From Pseudacidovorax sp. NFM-22 (lineage in GTDB: Bacteria; Pseudomonadota; Gammaproteobacteria; Burkholderiales; Burkholderiaceae_C): a DNA stretch of 64,000 bases. The DNA lies in assembly GCF_021401245.1 (NCBI RefSeq), contig NZ_JACBFY010000002.1, positions 806,001 to 870,000 on the forward strand, written 5' to 3'. The number at the start of each line of letters is the position of its first letter. Within the stretch, counting starts at the first letter, position 1. Below the pieces are notes generated by a model. The model was given only the letters and a program-made list of their open reading frames with translations, was not told the DNA's origin and did no database searches. Shown piece after piece: positions 48,406 through 57,220 of this stretch. The translations under genes were made by a program, and so were the position numbers.

Positions 48406-49656
48406 ATGCGCCTTCCCCTTCTTCCCCGCGCCGCCGCCTGCCTGTGGGGCGCGGTGGTGTTCATGCCGGTGGGCCTGAACTACATGGCCTTCCTGCTGCT
48501 GCTGGCAACGATGCTGGTGGCAGGCGACTGGCGCGAACGCATGCAGCGCCTGGCCAGCCATCCGCTGCGCTGGCCGCTCGCGGCGCTGGTGCTGTGGCAG
48601 CTGGTCGTGCTGGTCATCGGGCCGCACTACGCCGAGACCGGCGTCAACCTGTGGCACGGCATCCGCATCCCGCTGACCATCCTGCTGGCCATGATGCTCA
48701 CCCGCGAGGAAGCGGTGTGGGCCATGCGCGGCTTCCTGGGCATCGCCTTCTTCAACATCGCCTACACGGCGGTGTTCTATTTCATCCTGATGAAGTTCGG
48801 CGTGATGCCGCCGATGGGCGTGCTCAAGCCGATGATCATGCTGGTGGGCAACAAGTCGATCAACGATGCGCTGCTCTACACGGTGCTGGGCGCCGCGTCG
48901 GCCGCCTGGGCGCTGCAGCGGCTGGTGGAGCACCGGCCCTACCGGGCGGTGGCCGGCTTCGCGCTGACGGCCGTGACGGTGTTCCTCGTCACCTGGAACC
49001 TGCCTTCGCGCACTTCGCTGCTGGCCATGCTGATCGTGCTGCCGCTGCTGTGCGTGCATCAGTGGCGCAGCCACTGGCGCGGCATGGCCGCGGCGCTGGC
49101 CGTGCTGGTCGTGGTACTGGGCTTCGCGCTGCGCGAGGCGCCGCCGTCGGTCGAACAGAAACTGGCCCAGGGCGTGTCGGAAATCGAGGCCGCGCGCGCG
49201 GGCGCCGTCTCCGAGGGCAGCTGGGTGGTGCGCTACCACATGTACACGGTCACCGGCCGCATGATCGCCGACCGGCCACTGGCCGGATGGGGCATCGGCG
49301 CCTGGAACCAGATCTGGCGCGAGCGCGGCCCGGCCCTGCTGGCCAACTACAACATGCCCCACAACGACTTCCTGTGGATGGGCTCGCAGACCGGCCTGCC
49401 CGGCGTGGCCGCACTGCTGGCCGTGATGCTGTGCGCCGTGTGGCAGGCCTGGAAGCGCCCGGACCTGTCTGGCCGCGTGGCCTTCGCCGCCACGCTCATC
49501 ATGCTGCTGGCCAGCTGCGTCAACTCGGCCCTGCGAGACGCGCAGATCGGGCTGTCGCTGCTGTGGGTGGGAATGCTGTTCCTGCGGCTCTCACGCGAGC
49601 CGGTGGGTGCCTGGCTGGAGGTGCTGCCACGGCGCTGGCGAGGCGCCGCGGTCTAG
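48406..49656 (+). CDS. O-antigen ligase (WaaL)-family membrane protein
   Basis: 416 residues with about ten hydrophobic segments. A large loop near residues 245-330 contains the family region MIADRPLAGWGIGAWN and MPHNDFLWMGSQTGLPG. The conserved HND motif is typical of the Wzy_C/O-antigen-ligase superfamily. Members transfer polysaccharide to lipid A-core or to proteins. No glycan-synthesis genes are adjacent, so the substrate is unclear; a protein glycosyl or teichoic-acid-type role is also possible. Followed by a terminator. Confidence 0.85.
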   Translation: MRLPLLPRAAACLWGAVVFMPVGLNYMAFLLLLATMLVAGDWRERMQRLASHPLRWPLAALVLWQLVVLVIGPHYAETGVNLWHGIRIPLTILLAMMLTREEAVWAMRGFLGIAFFNIAYTAVFYFILMKFGVMPPMGVLKPMIMLVGNKSINDALLYTVLGAASAAWALQRLVEHRPYRAVAGFALTAVTVFLVTWNLPSRTSLLAMLIVLPLLCVHQWRSHWRGMAAALAVLVVVLGFALREAPPSVEQKLAQGVSEIEAARAGAVSEGSWVVRYHMYTVTGRMIADRPLAGWGIGAWNQIWRERGPALLANYNMPHNDFLWMGSQTGLPGVAALLAVMLCAVWQAWKRPDLSGRVAFAATLIMLLASCVNSALRDAQIGLSLLWVGMLFLRLSREPVGAWLEVLPRRWRGAAV

Positions 49657-49675
49657 CACCGCCACCAGAAACGAC

Positions 49676-49712
49676 AAGGCCGCCGGGGATGACCCGGCGG
49701 CCTTGTTTCGTT
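49676..49712 (+). terminator. Rho-independent terminator after the O-antigen-ligase-type gene
   Basis: Perfect 12-base stem AAGGCCGCCGGG / CCCGGCGGCCTT with loop GATGA (49688-49692), followed by a T-rich tail. It may also help the convergent CHCC gene. Confidence 0.85.
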
Positions 49713-49756
49713 CTGGCGTAGGGCCCGCGAATCGAGGGCCCCGGGTGGCGCAGGCC

Positions 49757-49966
49757 TCAGTGGCCGCCGGCCACCACCTCGCCCGCCTTCAGGCGGTACA
49801 GCGTGCCGCAATACGGGCACTTGGCCTCGCCCGTGCGGGCGACGTCCAGGTACACCTTGGGATGGGTGTTCCACAGCTTCATGTCGGCCTTGGGGCTGGG
49901 ACAGAAGACGCCGCCCTGGTGGTTCAGGTCCTTGGCGGCGAGTTCGACGACGGCGGAAGTGGGCAT
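49757..49966 (-). CDS. CHCC-type zinc-finger protein
   Basis: 69 residues. Conserved ligands are arranged as in the CHCC zinc-finger family: FCPSP, HPKVYLDV and CPYCGTLYRL. The eukaryotic relative is a small subunit of respiratory complex I, but bacterial members have no settled role. It starts 5 bases after the ilvE stop on the same strand, a pairing usual in betaproteobacteria. Confidence 0.85.
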   Translation of the reverse strand: MPTSAVVELAAKDLNHQGGVFCPSPKADMKLWNTHPKVYLDVARTGEAKCPYCGTLYRLKAGEVVAGGH

Positions 49967-49971
49967 GGCGA

Positions 49972-50907
49972 TCAGACCTTGGTGAGCCAGTGGGCGTACT
50001 TGGGATTGCGGCCGTTGACGATGTCGAAGAAGGCGTTCTGCACCTTCTCGGTCACGGGGCCGCGGCTGCCGATGCCGATCTCCACCCGGTCCAGTTCGCG
50101 GATGGGCGTGACCTCGGCGGCGGTGCCGGTGAAGAAGGCCTCGTCGGCGATGTAGACCTCGTCGCGGGTGATGCGCTTCTGCACCACCTCGATGCCCAGG
50201 TCCTTGGCGATGTGCAGGATGGTGTTGCGCGTGATGCCGTTGAGCGCGCCGGCCGACAGGTCGGGCGTGTAGATCACGCCGCCCTTGACCACGAAGATGT
50301 TCTCGCCCGCGCCTTCGGAGACGAAGCCGGCCGCGTCCAGCAACAGAGCCTCGTCGTAGCCGTCTTCCGTGGCCTCCATGTTGGCCAGGATGGAGTTGCT
50401 GTAGTTGGAGACCGCCTTGGCCTGCGTCATCGTGATGTTGACGTGGTGGCGGGTGTAGCTGCTGGTCTTGACGCGGATGCCGCGCTTGAGGCCTTCTTCG
50501 CCCAGGTAGGCGCCCCAGGCCCAGGCCGCGACCATCGCATGGATGGTGTTGCCCTTGGGGCTCACGCCCAGCTTCTCGGAGCCGATCCAGACCAGGGGGC
50601 GCAGGTAGCAGCTCTCGAGCTGGTTGGCCCGCACCACTTCCTTCTGCGCCTCGTTGAGCTGCCCCTTGCTGAACGGGATGTTCATGCGCAGGATCTTGGC
50701 GCTGTTGTAGAGGCGCTCGGTGTGCTCTTCGAGGCGGAAGATGGCGGTGCCGTCGACAGTGTTGTAGGCCCGCACCCCTTCGAAGGCGCCGCAGCCGTAG
50801 TGCAGCGTGTGGGTCAGCACATGGATCTTCGCGTCGCGCCAGTCGACGAGTTCACCGTCCATCCAGATCTTGCCGTCACGGTCGGCCAGCGAGGGGATCG
50901 CGCTCAT
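49972..50907 (-). CDS. ilvE: Branched-chain amino acid aminotransferase
   Basis: 311 residues of the class IV PLP enzyme family. It transfers amino groups to make Leu, Ile and Val from their 2-oxoacids. Visible blocks: FEGVRAYNT near residue 40, the Lys-containing MTQAKAVSNYSNSILA near 160, and EALLLDAAGFVSEGAGENIFV. Length matches the family. The zinc-finger gene follows and rdgC is divergent. Its products' oxoacids could also feed the oxidoreductase upstream in the window, but that link is speculative. Confidence 0.95.
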   Translation of the reverse strand: MSAIPSLADRDGKIWMDGELVDWRDAKIHVLTHTLHYGCGAFEGVRAYNTVDGTAIFRLEEHTERLYNSAKILRMNIPFSKGQLNEAQKEVVRANQLESCYLRPLVWIGSEKLGVSPKGNTIHAMVAAWAWGAYLGEEGLKRGIRVKTSSYTRHHVNITMTQAKAVSNYSNSILANMEATEDGYDEALLLDAAGFVSEGAGENIFVVKGGVIYTPDLSAGALNGITRNTILHIAKDLGIEVVQKRITRDEVYIADEAFFTGTAAEVTPIRELDRVEIGIGSRGPVTEKVQNAFFDIVNGRNPKYAHWLTKV

Positions 50908-51063
50908 GTCTTGCTTGTCCTTGCAGGGAGAAATGCGGGGAGCCGGCGATTTTAAGGCGCCGGCCTGCCCGGGCTTTTACTCGGGCTTACAGGCCGCGCG
51001 TGCGGCCCCGGCCACGCGGCGCACGCACAATCGCCCGCTTCGCGTTTTTCCCGCCGACCTGCC

Positions 51064-52089
51064 GTGCCCCGCTTCAAGAACGTCATCAGCTTCCGCATCG
51101 AGCCCGCCTGGGCGCCCGACTTCGACGCCGCCCAGCAGCAGCTGGAAAAGGAGCGCTTCGTGCCCTGCGGCGCGACGCAGGAATCGTCCGCCGGCTGGGT
51201 CGAGCCGCGCGGCCAGGCCGAGGGCCCGCTGCTGGAGTCCGTCGGCGGCCAGTGGCTGCTGGAGTACATGGTCGAGAGCAAGACGCTGCCCGCCTCGGTG
51301 GTGCGCCGCAAGCTGGACGAGCGCTGCGCGCAGATCGAGCAGCAGACCGGCCGCCAGCCCGGCAAGAAGGAGAAGAAGCAGCTCAAGGAAGACATCACCC
51401 AGGAGCTGCTGCCCATGGCCTTCACCCGCCATGCGCGCATCGCCGTGTGGATCGATCCGAGCGCAAGGCGACTGACGCTGGACACCTCCAACCAGGCCCG
51501 TGCCGATGGCGTGGTGACGGCCCTCGTCAAGGCGTTGGACGGCTTCGGCGTGTCGGCCTTCCACACGCAGGTGGAGCCCGGCAGCGCCATGGCCGGCTGG
51601 CTGGCCACGCAGGAGCCGCCGGCGGGCTTCTCCATCGACCGCGACTGCGAGCTCAAGGCCACGGACGATTCCAAGGCCGTGGTGCGCTATGCCAAGCATC
51701 CCCTGGACATCGAGGAGGTGCGCGAGCACATCGCCCAGGGCAAGCGGCCGACCCGCCTGGCGCTCACCTGGGAGGACCGCGTCTCCTTCGAGCTGACCGA
51801 GGGCATGCAGCTGCGCAAGCTGCAGTTCCTGGAAGGCGTGTTCGACGGCGCCGGCAGCGATGCGCAGGCCAAGGACGAAGGCTTCGACACCGATGCCGCC
51901 ATCGTGACCGGCGAGCTGGGTCAGTTGCTGCCCGCGCTGCTGGAGGCGCTGGGCGGCGAGATGGAGCCGGGCATGGCGGCGGCAGCCGCGCCAGCGCCCG
52001 TGGCAGCGCCGCGGGCCGAATCTCAATTGGTGGCAGAGACAACGCCCGGATCGACGCCCGCAACCGACGACGACGGCCCGCCCTTCTGA
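51064..52089 (+). CDS. rdgC: Recombination-associated protein RdgC
   Basis: 341 residues from GTG 51064; the usual family start MPRFKNVISFRI is preserved. RdgC forms a ring on double-stranded DNA and limits RecA. Conserved segments: LEKERFVPCG near residue 30, DITQELLPMAFTRH near 110, and LALTWEDRVSFELTEGMQLRKLQFLEGVFDG. The last 50 residues are an Ala/Pro-rich tail absent from the E. coli protein (303 residues). Divergent from ilvE, and followed by a REP-type doublet. Confidence 0.93.
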   Translation: MPRFKNVISFRIEPAWAPDFDAAQQQLEKERFVPCGATQESSAGWVEPRGQAEGPLLESVGGQWLLEYMVESKTLPASVVRRKLDERCAQIEQQTGRQPGKKEKKQLKEDITQELLPMAFTRHARIAVWIDPSARRLTLDTSNQARADGVVTALVKALDGFGVSAFHTQVEPGSAMAGWLATQEPPAGFSIDRDCELKATDDSKAVVRYAKHPLDIEEVREHIAQGKRPTRLALTWEDRVSFELTEGMQLRKLQFLEGVFDGAGSDAQAKDEGFDTDAAIVTGELGQLLPALLEALGGEMEPGMAAAAAPAPVAAPRAESQLVAETTPGSTPATDDDGPPF

Positions 52090-52097
52090 AGATGAAG

Positions 52098-52213
52098 CCC
52101 CTCTCCCCCTTGCGGGAGAGGGGTTGGGGAGAGGGGGGGCTTGCGCGCCAACAGCCCTGCGCCTTGCGAGCGCCGGCCCCCTCTCCCCCGCCCTCTCCCG
52201 CGAGGGGAGAGGG
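52098..52213. repeat. Inverted REP doublet after rdgC
   Basis: Two hairpins in mirror arrangement. The first pairs CCCCTCTCCC (52098-52107) with GGGAGAGGGG (52114-52123) and ends in a TTGGGGAGAGGG arm. The second begins with CCCCTCTCCCC and pairs CCCTCTCCC (52191-52199) with GGGAGAGGG (52205-52213). The layout is that of repetitive extragenic palindromes in opposite orientation. It lies between rdgC and the convergent small membrane-protein gene. Confidence 0.75.
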
Positions 52214-52252
52214 AGCAGAAAACGGGCGCCCTTGTGGAACGAGAAAGGTCGC

Positions 52253-52723
52253 TCAGCGACCGTCCGGCGCCACCCCGGTCGCCATGCCGCCGGGCTCGGC
52301 AGCCGCGGGCACGGCCGCCGCTTCCTCTTCCACCTGCACCGGCCGCGTCAGCTTCCATTCCCGCAGCTTGCCTTCGTGGAAGGTCGCGTCCACGTAGGAG
52401 TCGCTGTTGTCGGTCCAGCGGAAGACTTCGGGCTGCACGCCTTCGGGCGTCTGCGCGGCGCCGATCGCCCGGGTCATGGCGATCACGTGCAGCAGCGTCA
52501 TGCGCGGCTTGAGCTTGGCATTGAGCATCACCGCACTGTCCACATAGCCCATCGGCCGGTTGCCGGCGCGGCGCAGCACCGTCATCGTGCGCGTGAAGTG
52601 CAGCAGCAGGAACATCATGATGCCACCGGCCACGCCGACGACGCCTGCCAAGCCATAGCTGCGCCAGCCGATCACCAACAGGGCCAGTCCCGCGACCGGG
52701 ACGAGGATTTTCGAGAGAGTCAT
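52253..52723 (-). CDS. Conserved small membrane protein, function unknown
   Basis: 156 residues from the ATG at 52723. Two closely spaced hydrophobic segments lie near the N terminus (ILVPVAGLALLVIGW and AGVVGVAGGIMMFLLLHF). A cytoplasmic part follows with NRPMGYVDSAVMLNAKLKPRMTLLHVI and DATFHEGKLREWKL, then an Ala/Glu-rich tail. I do not recognise a function. It lies 77 bases after the BCCT transporter gene on the same strand, so co-transcription is possible. Confidence 0.75.
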   Translation of the reverse strand: MTLSKILVPVAGLALLVIGWRSYGLAGVVGVAGGIMMFLLLHFTRTMTVLRRAGNRPMGYVDSAVMLNAKLKPRMTLLHVIAMTRAIGAAQTPEGVQPEVFRWTDNSDSYVDATFHEGKLREWKLTRPVQVEEEAAAVPAAAEPGGMATGVAPDGR

Positions 52724-52800
52724 GGCGGCGGATTGTCCCTGCTCCCGCCGCCGGGCCGCATTGCGGACATCCGCAGCCCGCAACTCCGGGTCAACCCGGA

Positions 52801-54315
52801 TCAGCGGACCATCTCGCGCATGCGCCGGCGCAGGGCGCGCTCGCGCTTCTGCTCTTCCTCCCAGTCGTGGCGGATCGCCAGGGTCACCGAGATCGCCATC
52901 AGCACCAGCACCACCGCGAACGGCAGCGCGAAGACGATGGTGGCCGTCTGCACCGCACTCAGCCCGCCGGCCAACAACAGGCTCAGCGCGATGGCCGCCA
53001 CCAGCACGCCCCAGATGATCTTGACGCGGTTGGGCGGGTTGGGATTGCCCTGCGTGCTCATGGTGCCCAGCACCAGCGTCGCCGAATCGCCCGAGGTGAC
53101 GAAGAAGACGAACACCAGGAGGGTGGCCACCACGGACAGGATGGCGCCGCCGGGCATGGCGTCGAACATCACGAACATCGCGCTCGACACGTTCGAGGCC
53201 ACGGCCTCGGCCAGCGGCACGCCGCGGAAGATCTCGAAGTTGAGCGCCGTTCCGCCGAAGACCGCGAACCACGCGAAGCCCACCAGGCTGGGCGCCAGCA
53301 CCGTGCCGACCAGGAACTGACGCACCGTCCGCCCGCGCGACACCCGCGCGATGAACAGGCCCACGAAGGGCGACCACGCCAGCCACCAGGCCCAGTAGAA
53401 GATGGTCCAGTCGCCGATCCACGAGCTTTGGCGGAAGGGCGTCATGCGCAGGCTCATGCGCACGAAGTCGCTGAGGTAGGAGCCGAGCGTGGCCGTGAAG
53501 GTGTCGATGATGGCGACGGTCGGTCCGAGGCACAGCACCACCAGGGCCAGCAGGCCGGCCACGATCAGGTTGCCCATCGACAGCCACTTGACGCCGCGCT
53601 CCACCCCGCTCACGGCCGAGGTGAGGAACAGCACCGTGGTCACCACGATGATGGCCGACTCCGTCCAGCGGCTGTCGGGCAGGCCGAAGGCCTGCTGCAG
53701 CCCGGCGCCGATCTGCGTGGCGCCCATGCCCAGCGAGGCGGCGACACCGAAGGCCGTGGCCACCACGGCCAGGACGTTGACCGCAGGCGACAGCCGCTTG
53801 GCCCAGTTCCAGGGCAACGCCTCGGTCGCGGAGCTCACCAGGGGCAGTGCCTTGCGCCGGAAGGTGAAGAAGCTGATCGCCAGGCCCACGATGCCGTAGA
53901 TGGCCCAGGGATGGAAGCCCCAGTGGAAGAAGGAATAGCGCATGGCCGCACCTGCGGCGTCCGCCGTGTTGGGCGCGATGCCCGGCGGCGGCGTGACGTA
54001 GTGCGACACCGGTTCGGCCACGCCCCAGAACACGAGGCCGATGCCCATGCCGGCCGCGAACAGCATCGAGAACCAGGCGCCCACCGCGAACTCGGGCTCG
54101 TCGTCCTCGTCGCCGAGCTTGAGGTCGCCATAGCGGCTCACGGCCAGGAAGAAGGCCAGCAGCACCAGGCCCAACACCACCCACAGGTAGAACCAGCCGA
54201 AGGTGCGGGTGATGTCCGAAAGCAGCGTGCCGAAGACGCTGTCCAGTGTGCGGGGCGAGATCAGGCCCCAGAGCACCACGGCCCCGATGATGGCCGCGGA
54301 AATGATGAGTTGCAT
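52801..54315 (-). CDS. BCCT-family transporter (betaine/choline/carnitine type)
   Basis: 504 residues from the ATG at 54315, preceded by a GAGGAG site. Twelve membrane segments are expected. The family signature is seen in AAGMGIGLVFWGVAEPVSHY near residue 90, the Trp-rich stretch FYWAWWLAWSPFVGLFIARVSRGRT near 315, and FVTSGDSATLVLGTM. BCCT carriers take up quaternary ammonium compounds with sodium or protons, often for osmotic balance. No choline-oxidation genes lie beside it. The exact substrate cannot be told. Confidence 0.92.
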   Translation of the reverse strand: MQLIISAAIIGAVVLWGLISPRTLDSVFGTLLSDITRTFGWFYLWVVLGLVLLAFFLAVSRYGDLKLGDEDDEPEFAVGAWFSMLFAAGMGIGLVFWGVAEPVSHYVTPPPGIAPNTADAAGAAMRYSFFHWGFHPWAIYGIVGLAISFFTFRRKALPLVSSATEALPWNWAKRLSPAVNVLAVVATAFGVAASLGMGATQIGAGLQQAFGLPDSRWTESAIIVVTTVLFLTSAVSGVERGVKWLSMGNLIVAGLLALVVLCLGPTVAIIDTFTATLGSYLSDFVRMSLRMTPFRQSSWIGDWTIFYWAWWLAWSPFVGLFIARVSRGRTVRQFLVGTVLAPSLVGFAWFAVFGGTALNFEIFRGVPLAEAVASNVSSAMFVMFDAMPGGAILSVVATLLVFVFFVTSGDSATLVLGTMSTQGNPNPPNRVKIIWGVLVAAIALSLLLAGGLSAVQTATIVFALPFAVVLVLMAISVTLAIRHDWEEEQKRERALRRRMREMVR

Positions 54316-54682
54316 GGCGCACTCCTCCTCGATCGGTGCGCCTGCTCGCTCCAGCGCCTCCGAGGGGAGACGCCGTCGAGGCGGTCGCCATGCATGGAGC
54401 ACGACGGCCAGGGCGCTGATGGATGAAACATCCGCGGGTCAAGGCGCCGCATCACGCGATGCGGCTTCCTGTCCACGGACGAGGGGTGGGCGGCAGCAGG
54501 GCCACCCCGAGGCCCAGACTACCGGCGCGGATGGCCGGATAGGGCGAAACGAAGGCGCGGATTGTAGGCGGCGGGCATCCGGTGTGTCTGTAGGCGCAGG
54601 CCGGGGGCACGCAGGCGAGACGCGGTTTGTCGCGTTTCGCGGGGCTGCTCCGGCGCCGGCCGGCACCCTCACGCCGAGGGGC
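54316..54682. other. 367-base gap between the BCCT gene and radA
   Basis: No protein-like frame, tRNA or strong hairpin with T-tract found. It should contain the promoter for the minus-strand BCCT gene and the 3' end region of radA. A possible inverted repeat is present (GCCGCATCACGCGATGCGGC near 54452-54471). Confidence 0.6.
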
Positions 54683-56065
54683 TCAGTCCAGCTGACGTAC
54701 CACCGCCATCGCCTCGTCGACCCGGTCGATGGCATGGATCGTCAGCCCTTCGATGGGCTTCTTCGGCGCATTGGCCTTGGGCACCAGCGCCACCGAGAAG
54801 CCCAGCTTGGCGGCCTCACGCAGGCGCTCCTGCCCACGCGGCGCCGGCCGCACCTCGCCGGCCAGGCCGACTTCGCCGAAGGCGACGAAGCCCTTGGGCA
54901 GCGCCTTGCCCCGCAGGCTGGAACTGATGGCCAGCATCACCGCCAGGTCGGCCGCCGGCTCGGTGATGCGCACGCCACCCACGGCGTTGACGAACACGTC
55001 CTGGTCCATGCTGGCCACACCCGCATGGCGGTGCAGCACCGCCAGCAGCATGGCCAGGCGGTCGCGCTCCAGGCCCACCGACAGGCGGCGCGGGCTGGGG
55101 CCGCCGTCGTCCACCAGGGCCTGGATCTCCACCAGCATCGGCCGCGTGCCCTCCAGCGTCACCAGCACCACGCTGCCGGGCACCGGCTGCGCATGCTGGC
55201 TCAGGAAGATGGCGCTGGGGTTGGCCACGCCGCGCAGGCCGCGCTCGGTCATGGCGAAGACACCGATCTCGTTGACGGCGCCGAAGCGGTTCTTGATGGC
55301 GCGCACCAGGCGGAAGCTGGAATGCGTGTCGCCCTCGAAGTACAGCACCGTGTCCACCATGTGCTCCAGCACGCGCGGGCCGGCCAGGGCGCCTTCCTTG
55401 GTCACATGGCCCACCAGCACCACCGCCGTGCCGCTGGCCTTGGCGAAGCGCGTGAGATGCGCGGCGCATTCGCGCACCTGCGCCACCGAGCCCGGCGCCG
55501 AGGTGAGCTGGTCCGAATACACGGTCTGGATCGAGTCGATGATGGCGATGGCAGGCCGGTGTGCATCGAGCGTGGCCAGGATCTTCTCGAGCTGGATCTC
55601 GGCCATCAGCTGCACCTGCGAGCGCTCCAGCCCCAGGCGGTGCGCGCGCAGCGCCACCTGGGCGCCGCTTTCCTCGCCGGTCACGTACAGCGCGATCTGG
55701 CCGGCCTTCTGCAGCGCATCGGCCGCCTGCAGCAGCAGGGTCGACTTGCCGATGCCCGGATCGCCGCCGATCAGCGTCACGCCGCCCGGCACGATGCCGC
55801 CGCCGAGCACGCGGTCCAGCTCTTCCAGACCCGTGGCCGTGCGGGCCACGTCGGTGGCCTCGATCTCGGCCAGCACCGCCAGCTCGGAGGCGCCGCCCAG
55901 CGCGGCGAAGGTGTTGCCGAAGCGGTTCTGCGCCGCGCCGGGCGCCGCGGCCGGCGCCTGCTCGACCAGCGAGTTCCAGGCGCCGCAGGAGGGGCATTTG
56001 CCGAGCCACTTGGGGCTGGTGCCTCCGCATTCGCTGCACACGTACTGGGTCTTGTCCTTGGCCAT
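54683..56065 (-). CDS. radA: DNA repair protein RadA
   Basis: 460 residues from the ATG at 56065 (MAKDKTQYVC). The N-terminal zinc finger is CSECGGTSPKWLGKCPSCGAW. Then come Walker A GDPGIGKSTLLLQ near residue 100, the RadA-specific KNRFG motif in KNRFGAVNEIGVFAM near 250, and a C-terminal Lon-like domain. RadA acts in homologous recombination, helping branch migration and DNA damage repair. Divergent from the Bug gene (143 bases apart). Confidence 0.97.
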   Translation of the reverse strand: MAKDKTQYVCSECGGTSPKWLGKCPSCGAWNSLVEQAPAAAPGAAQNRFGNTFAALGGASELAVLAEIEATDVARTATGLEELDRVLGGGIVPGGVTLIGGDPGIGKSTLLLQAADALQKAGQIALYVTGEESGAQVALRAHRLGLERSQVQLMAEIQLEKILATLDAHRPAIAIIDSIQTVYSDQLTSAPGSVAQVRECAAHLTRFAKASGTAVVLVGHVTKEGALAGPRVLEHMVDTVLYFEGDTHSSFRLVRAIKNRFGAVNEIGVFAMTERGLRGVANPSAIFLSQHAQPVPGSVVLVTLEGTRPMLVEIQALVDDGGPSPRRLSVGLERDRLAMLLAVLHRHAGVASMDQDVFVNAVGGVRITEPAADLAVMLAISSSLRGKALPKGFVAFGEVGLAGEVRPAPRGQERLREAAKLGFSVALVPKANAPKKPIEGLTIHAIDRVDEAMAVVRQLD

Positions 56066-56162
56066 CGGTCGAGTGTAGGGACCCCCATCGCGCGGCCCCC
56101 GGGGCTCGCGTAAACCAGAGGGTCCGATGGCGGGACGCGCTGGAACAATGTCGGCCATCCAC

Positions 56163-56187
56163 CGGGCGCGTCGCGCCCGTTTTTTTC
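56163..56187 (+). terminator. Terminator-like hairpin in the leader of the Bug gene
   Basis: Stem CGGGCG / CGCCCG with loop CGTCG, followed by a run of eight T residues. It lies between a candidate -10 (AACAAT at 56143-56148) and the ATG at 56209, so if used it would end transcripts before the gene. It could act as attenuator or merely terminate upstream read-through. Confidence 0.6.
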
Positions 56188-56208
56188 CTCTCGTTCCGGA
56201 GACATCCC

Positions 56209-57195
56209 ATGCAGATCACCCGCCGCCACCTGCTGCAGACCACGGGCGCCTCGGCGCTGCTCGCCGGCATCGGCCAGCAGGCCTTCGCCCAGGCCGCGCT
56301 GGAAAACGCCACCATCGTCACCGGCTTCGCGGCCGGCGGCACCTCCGACACCATCTGCCGCCGCGTGGCGCAGAAGCTGCAGCCCGACTACGCCAAGGCC
56401 GTGGTGGTGGACAACCGCACCGGCGCCGGCGGACAGATCGCCATCAACTACATCAAGGCCCGCCCGGCCGACGGCACGACGATGCTGCAGACGCCCACGT
56501 CGATGCTGACCATCTATCCGCACATCTACAAGAAGCTGTCGTACGACCCGCAGACCGACCTCACCCCCGTGAGCCTGGGCTGCGTGTTCGACTTCGGCTT
56601 CGCCGTGGGCCCGGCCGTGCCGGCCAGCGTCAAGACCGTGGCCGACTTCCTGGCCTGGGCCAAGGCCAACCCGACGGGCGCCAACTTCGGCTCGCCCGCC
56701 GCCGGCTCCACGCCGCACTTCGTGGGCGTGCTGATCGGCAAGAGCGCCGGTGTCGAGCTCAAGCACGCGGCCTACCGGGGCACGCAGCCGGCGATGCTGG
56801 ACCTGCTGGGCGGCAACATCTCGGCCGTGTCGGGCCCCATCGGCGACATCACGCAGCACCTGTCCACGGGCAAGGTCCGCATCCTGTCGGTCTCGGGCAC
56901 CAAGCGCAGCCGCTTCGCACCCGACGTGCCCACGCTGATGGAGCAGGGCATCAACATGGCGCACAGCGAGTGGTTCGCCTTCTTCCTGCCGCCCAAGGCC
57001 AACCCGGAACTGGTGGCCCGCCTGAATGCCGGCATGAAGAACGCCCTGGCGCAGAAGGACGTGATCGACGGCCTGGGCACCTTCGGCCTCGAAGCCATGT
57101 CCTCCACCCCCACCGAACTGGCCGAGCTGATCAAGAAGGACACGGCCAAGTGGGGCCCCATCGTCAAGGAAGTCGGCTTCACGGCCGAGGCCTGA
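56209..57195 (+). CDS. Bug/TctC-type tripartite tricarboxylate transporter solute-binding protein
   Basis: 328 residues with a signal peptide that carries a twin-arginine-like start (TRRHLLQTTGASALLAG). The Bug family pattern is clear: ENATIVTGFAAGGTSDTICR, VVVDNRTGAGGQIAINYI, ARPADGTTMLQTPTS and GGNISAVSGPIGD. It binds carboxylic acids in the periplasm. The membrane parts TctA/TctB are not nearby, as is common for orphan Bug proteins. The aldolase-type and PanE-type genes follow on the same strand, so the three probably form a catabolic operon for an unknown acid. Confidence 0.92.
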   Translation: MQITRRHLLQTTGASALLAGIGQQAFAQAALENATIVTGFAAGGTSDTICRRVAQKLQPDYAKAVVVDNRTGAGGQIAINYIKARPADGTTMLQTPTSMLTIYPHIYKKLSYDPQTDLTPVSLGCVFDFGFAVGPAVPASVKTVADFLAWAKANPTGANFGSPAAGSTPHFVGVLIGKSAGVELKHAAYRGTQPAMLDLLGGNISAVSGPIGDITQHLSTGKVRILSVSGTKRSRFAPDVPTLMEQGINMAHSEWFAFFLPPKANPELVARLNAGMKNALAQKDVIDGLGTFGLEAMSSTPTELAELIKKDTAKWGPIVKEVGFTAEA

Positions 57196-57220
57196 TGAAG
57201 CCGCAGCGGGACGGATCGCC

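Noticed and set aside
52098..52213. Repeated palindromes considered as a CRISPR array
   Set aside because: Only two units, in opposite orientation, with no regular spacers and no cas genes nearby.
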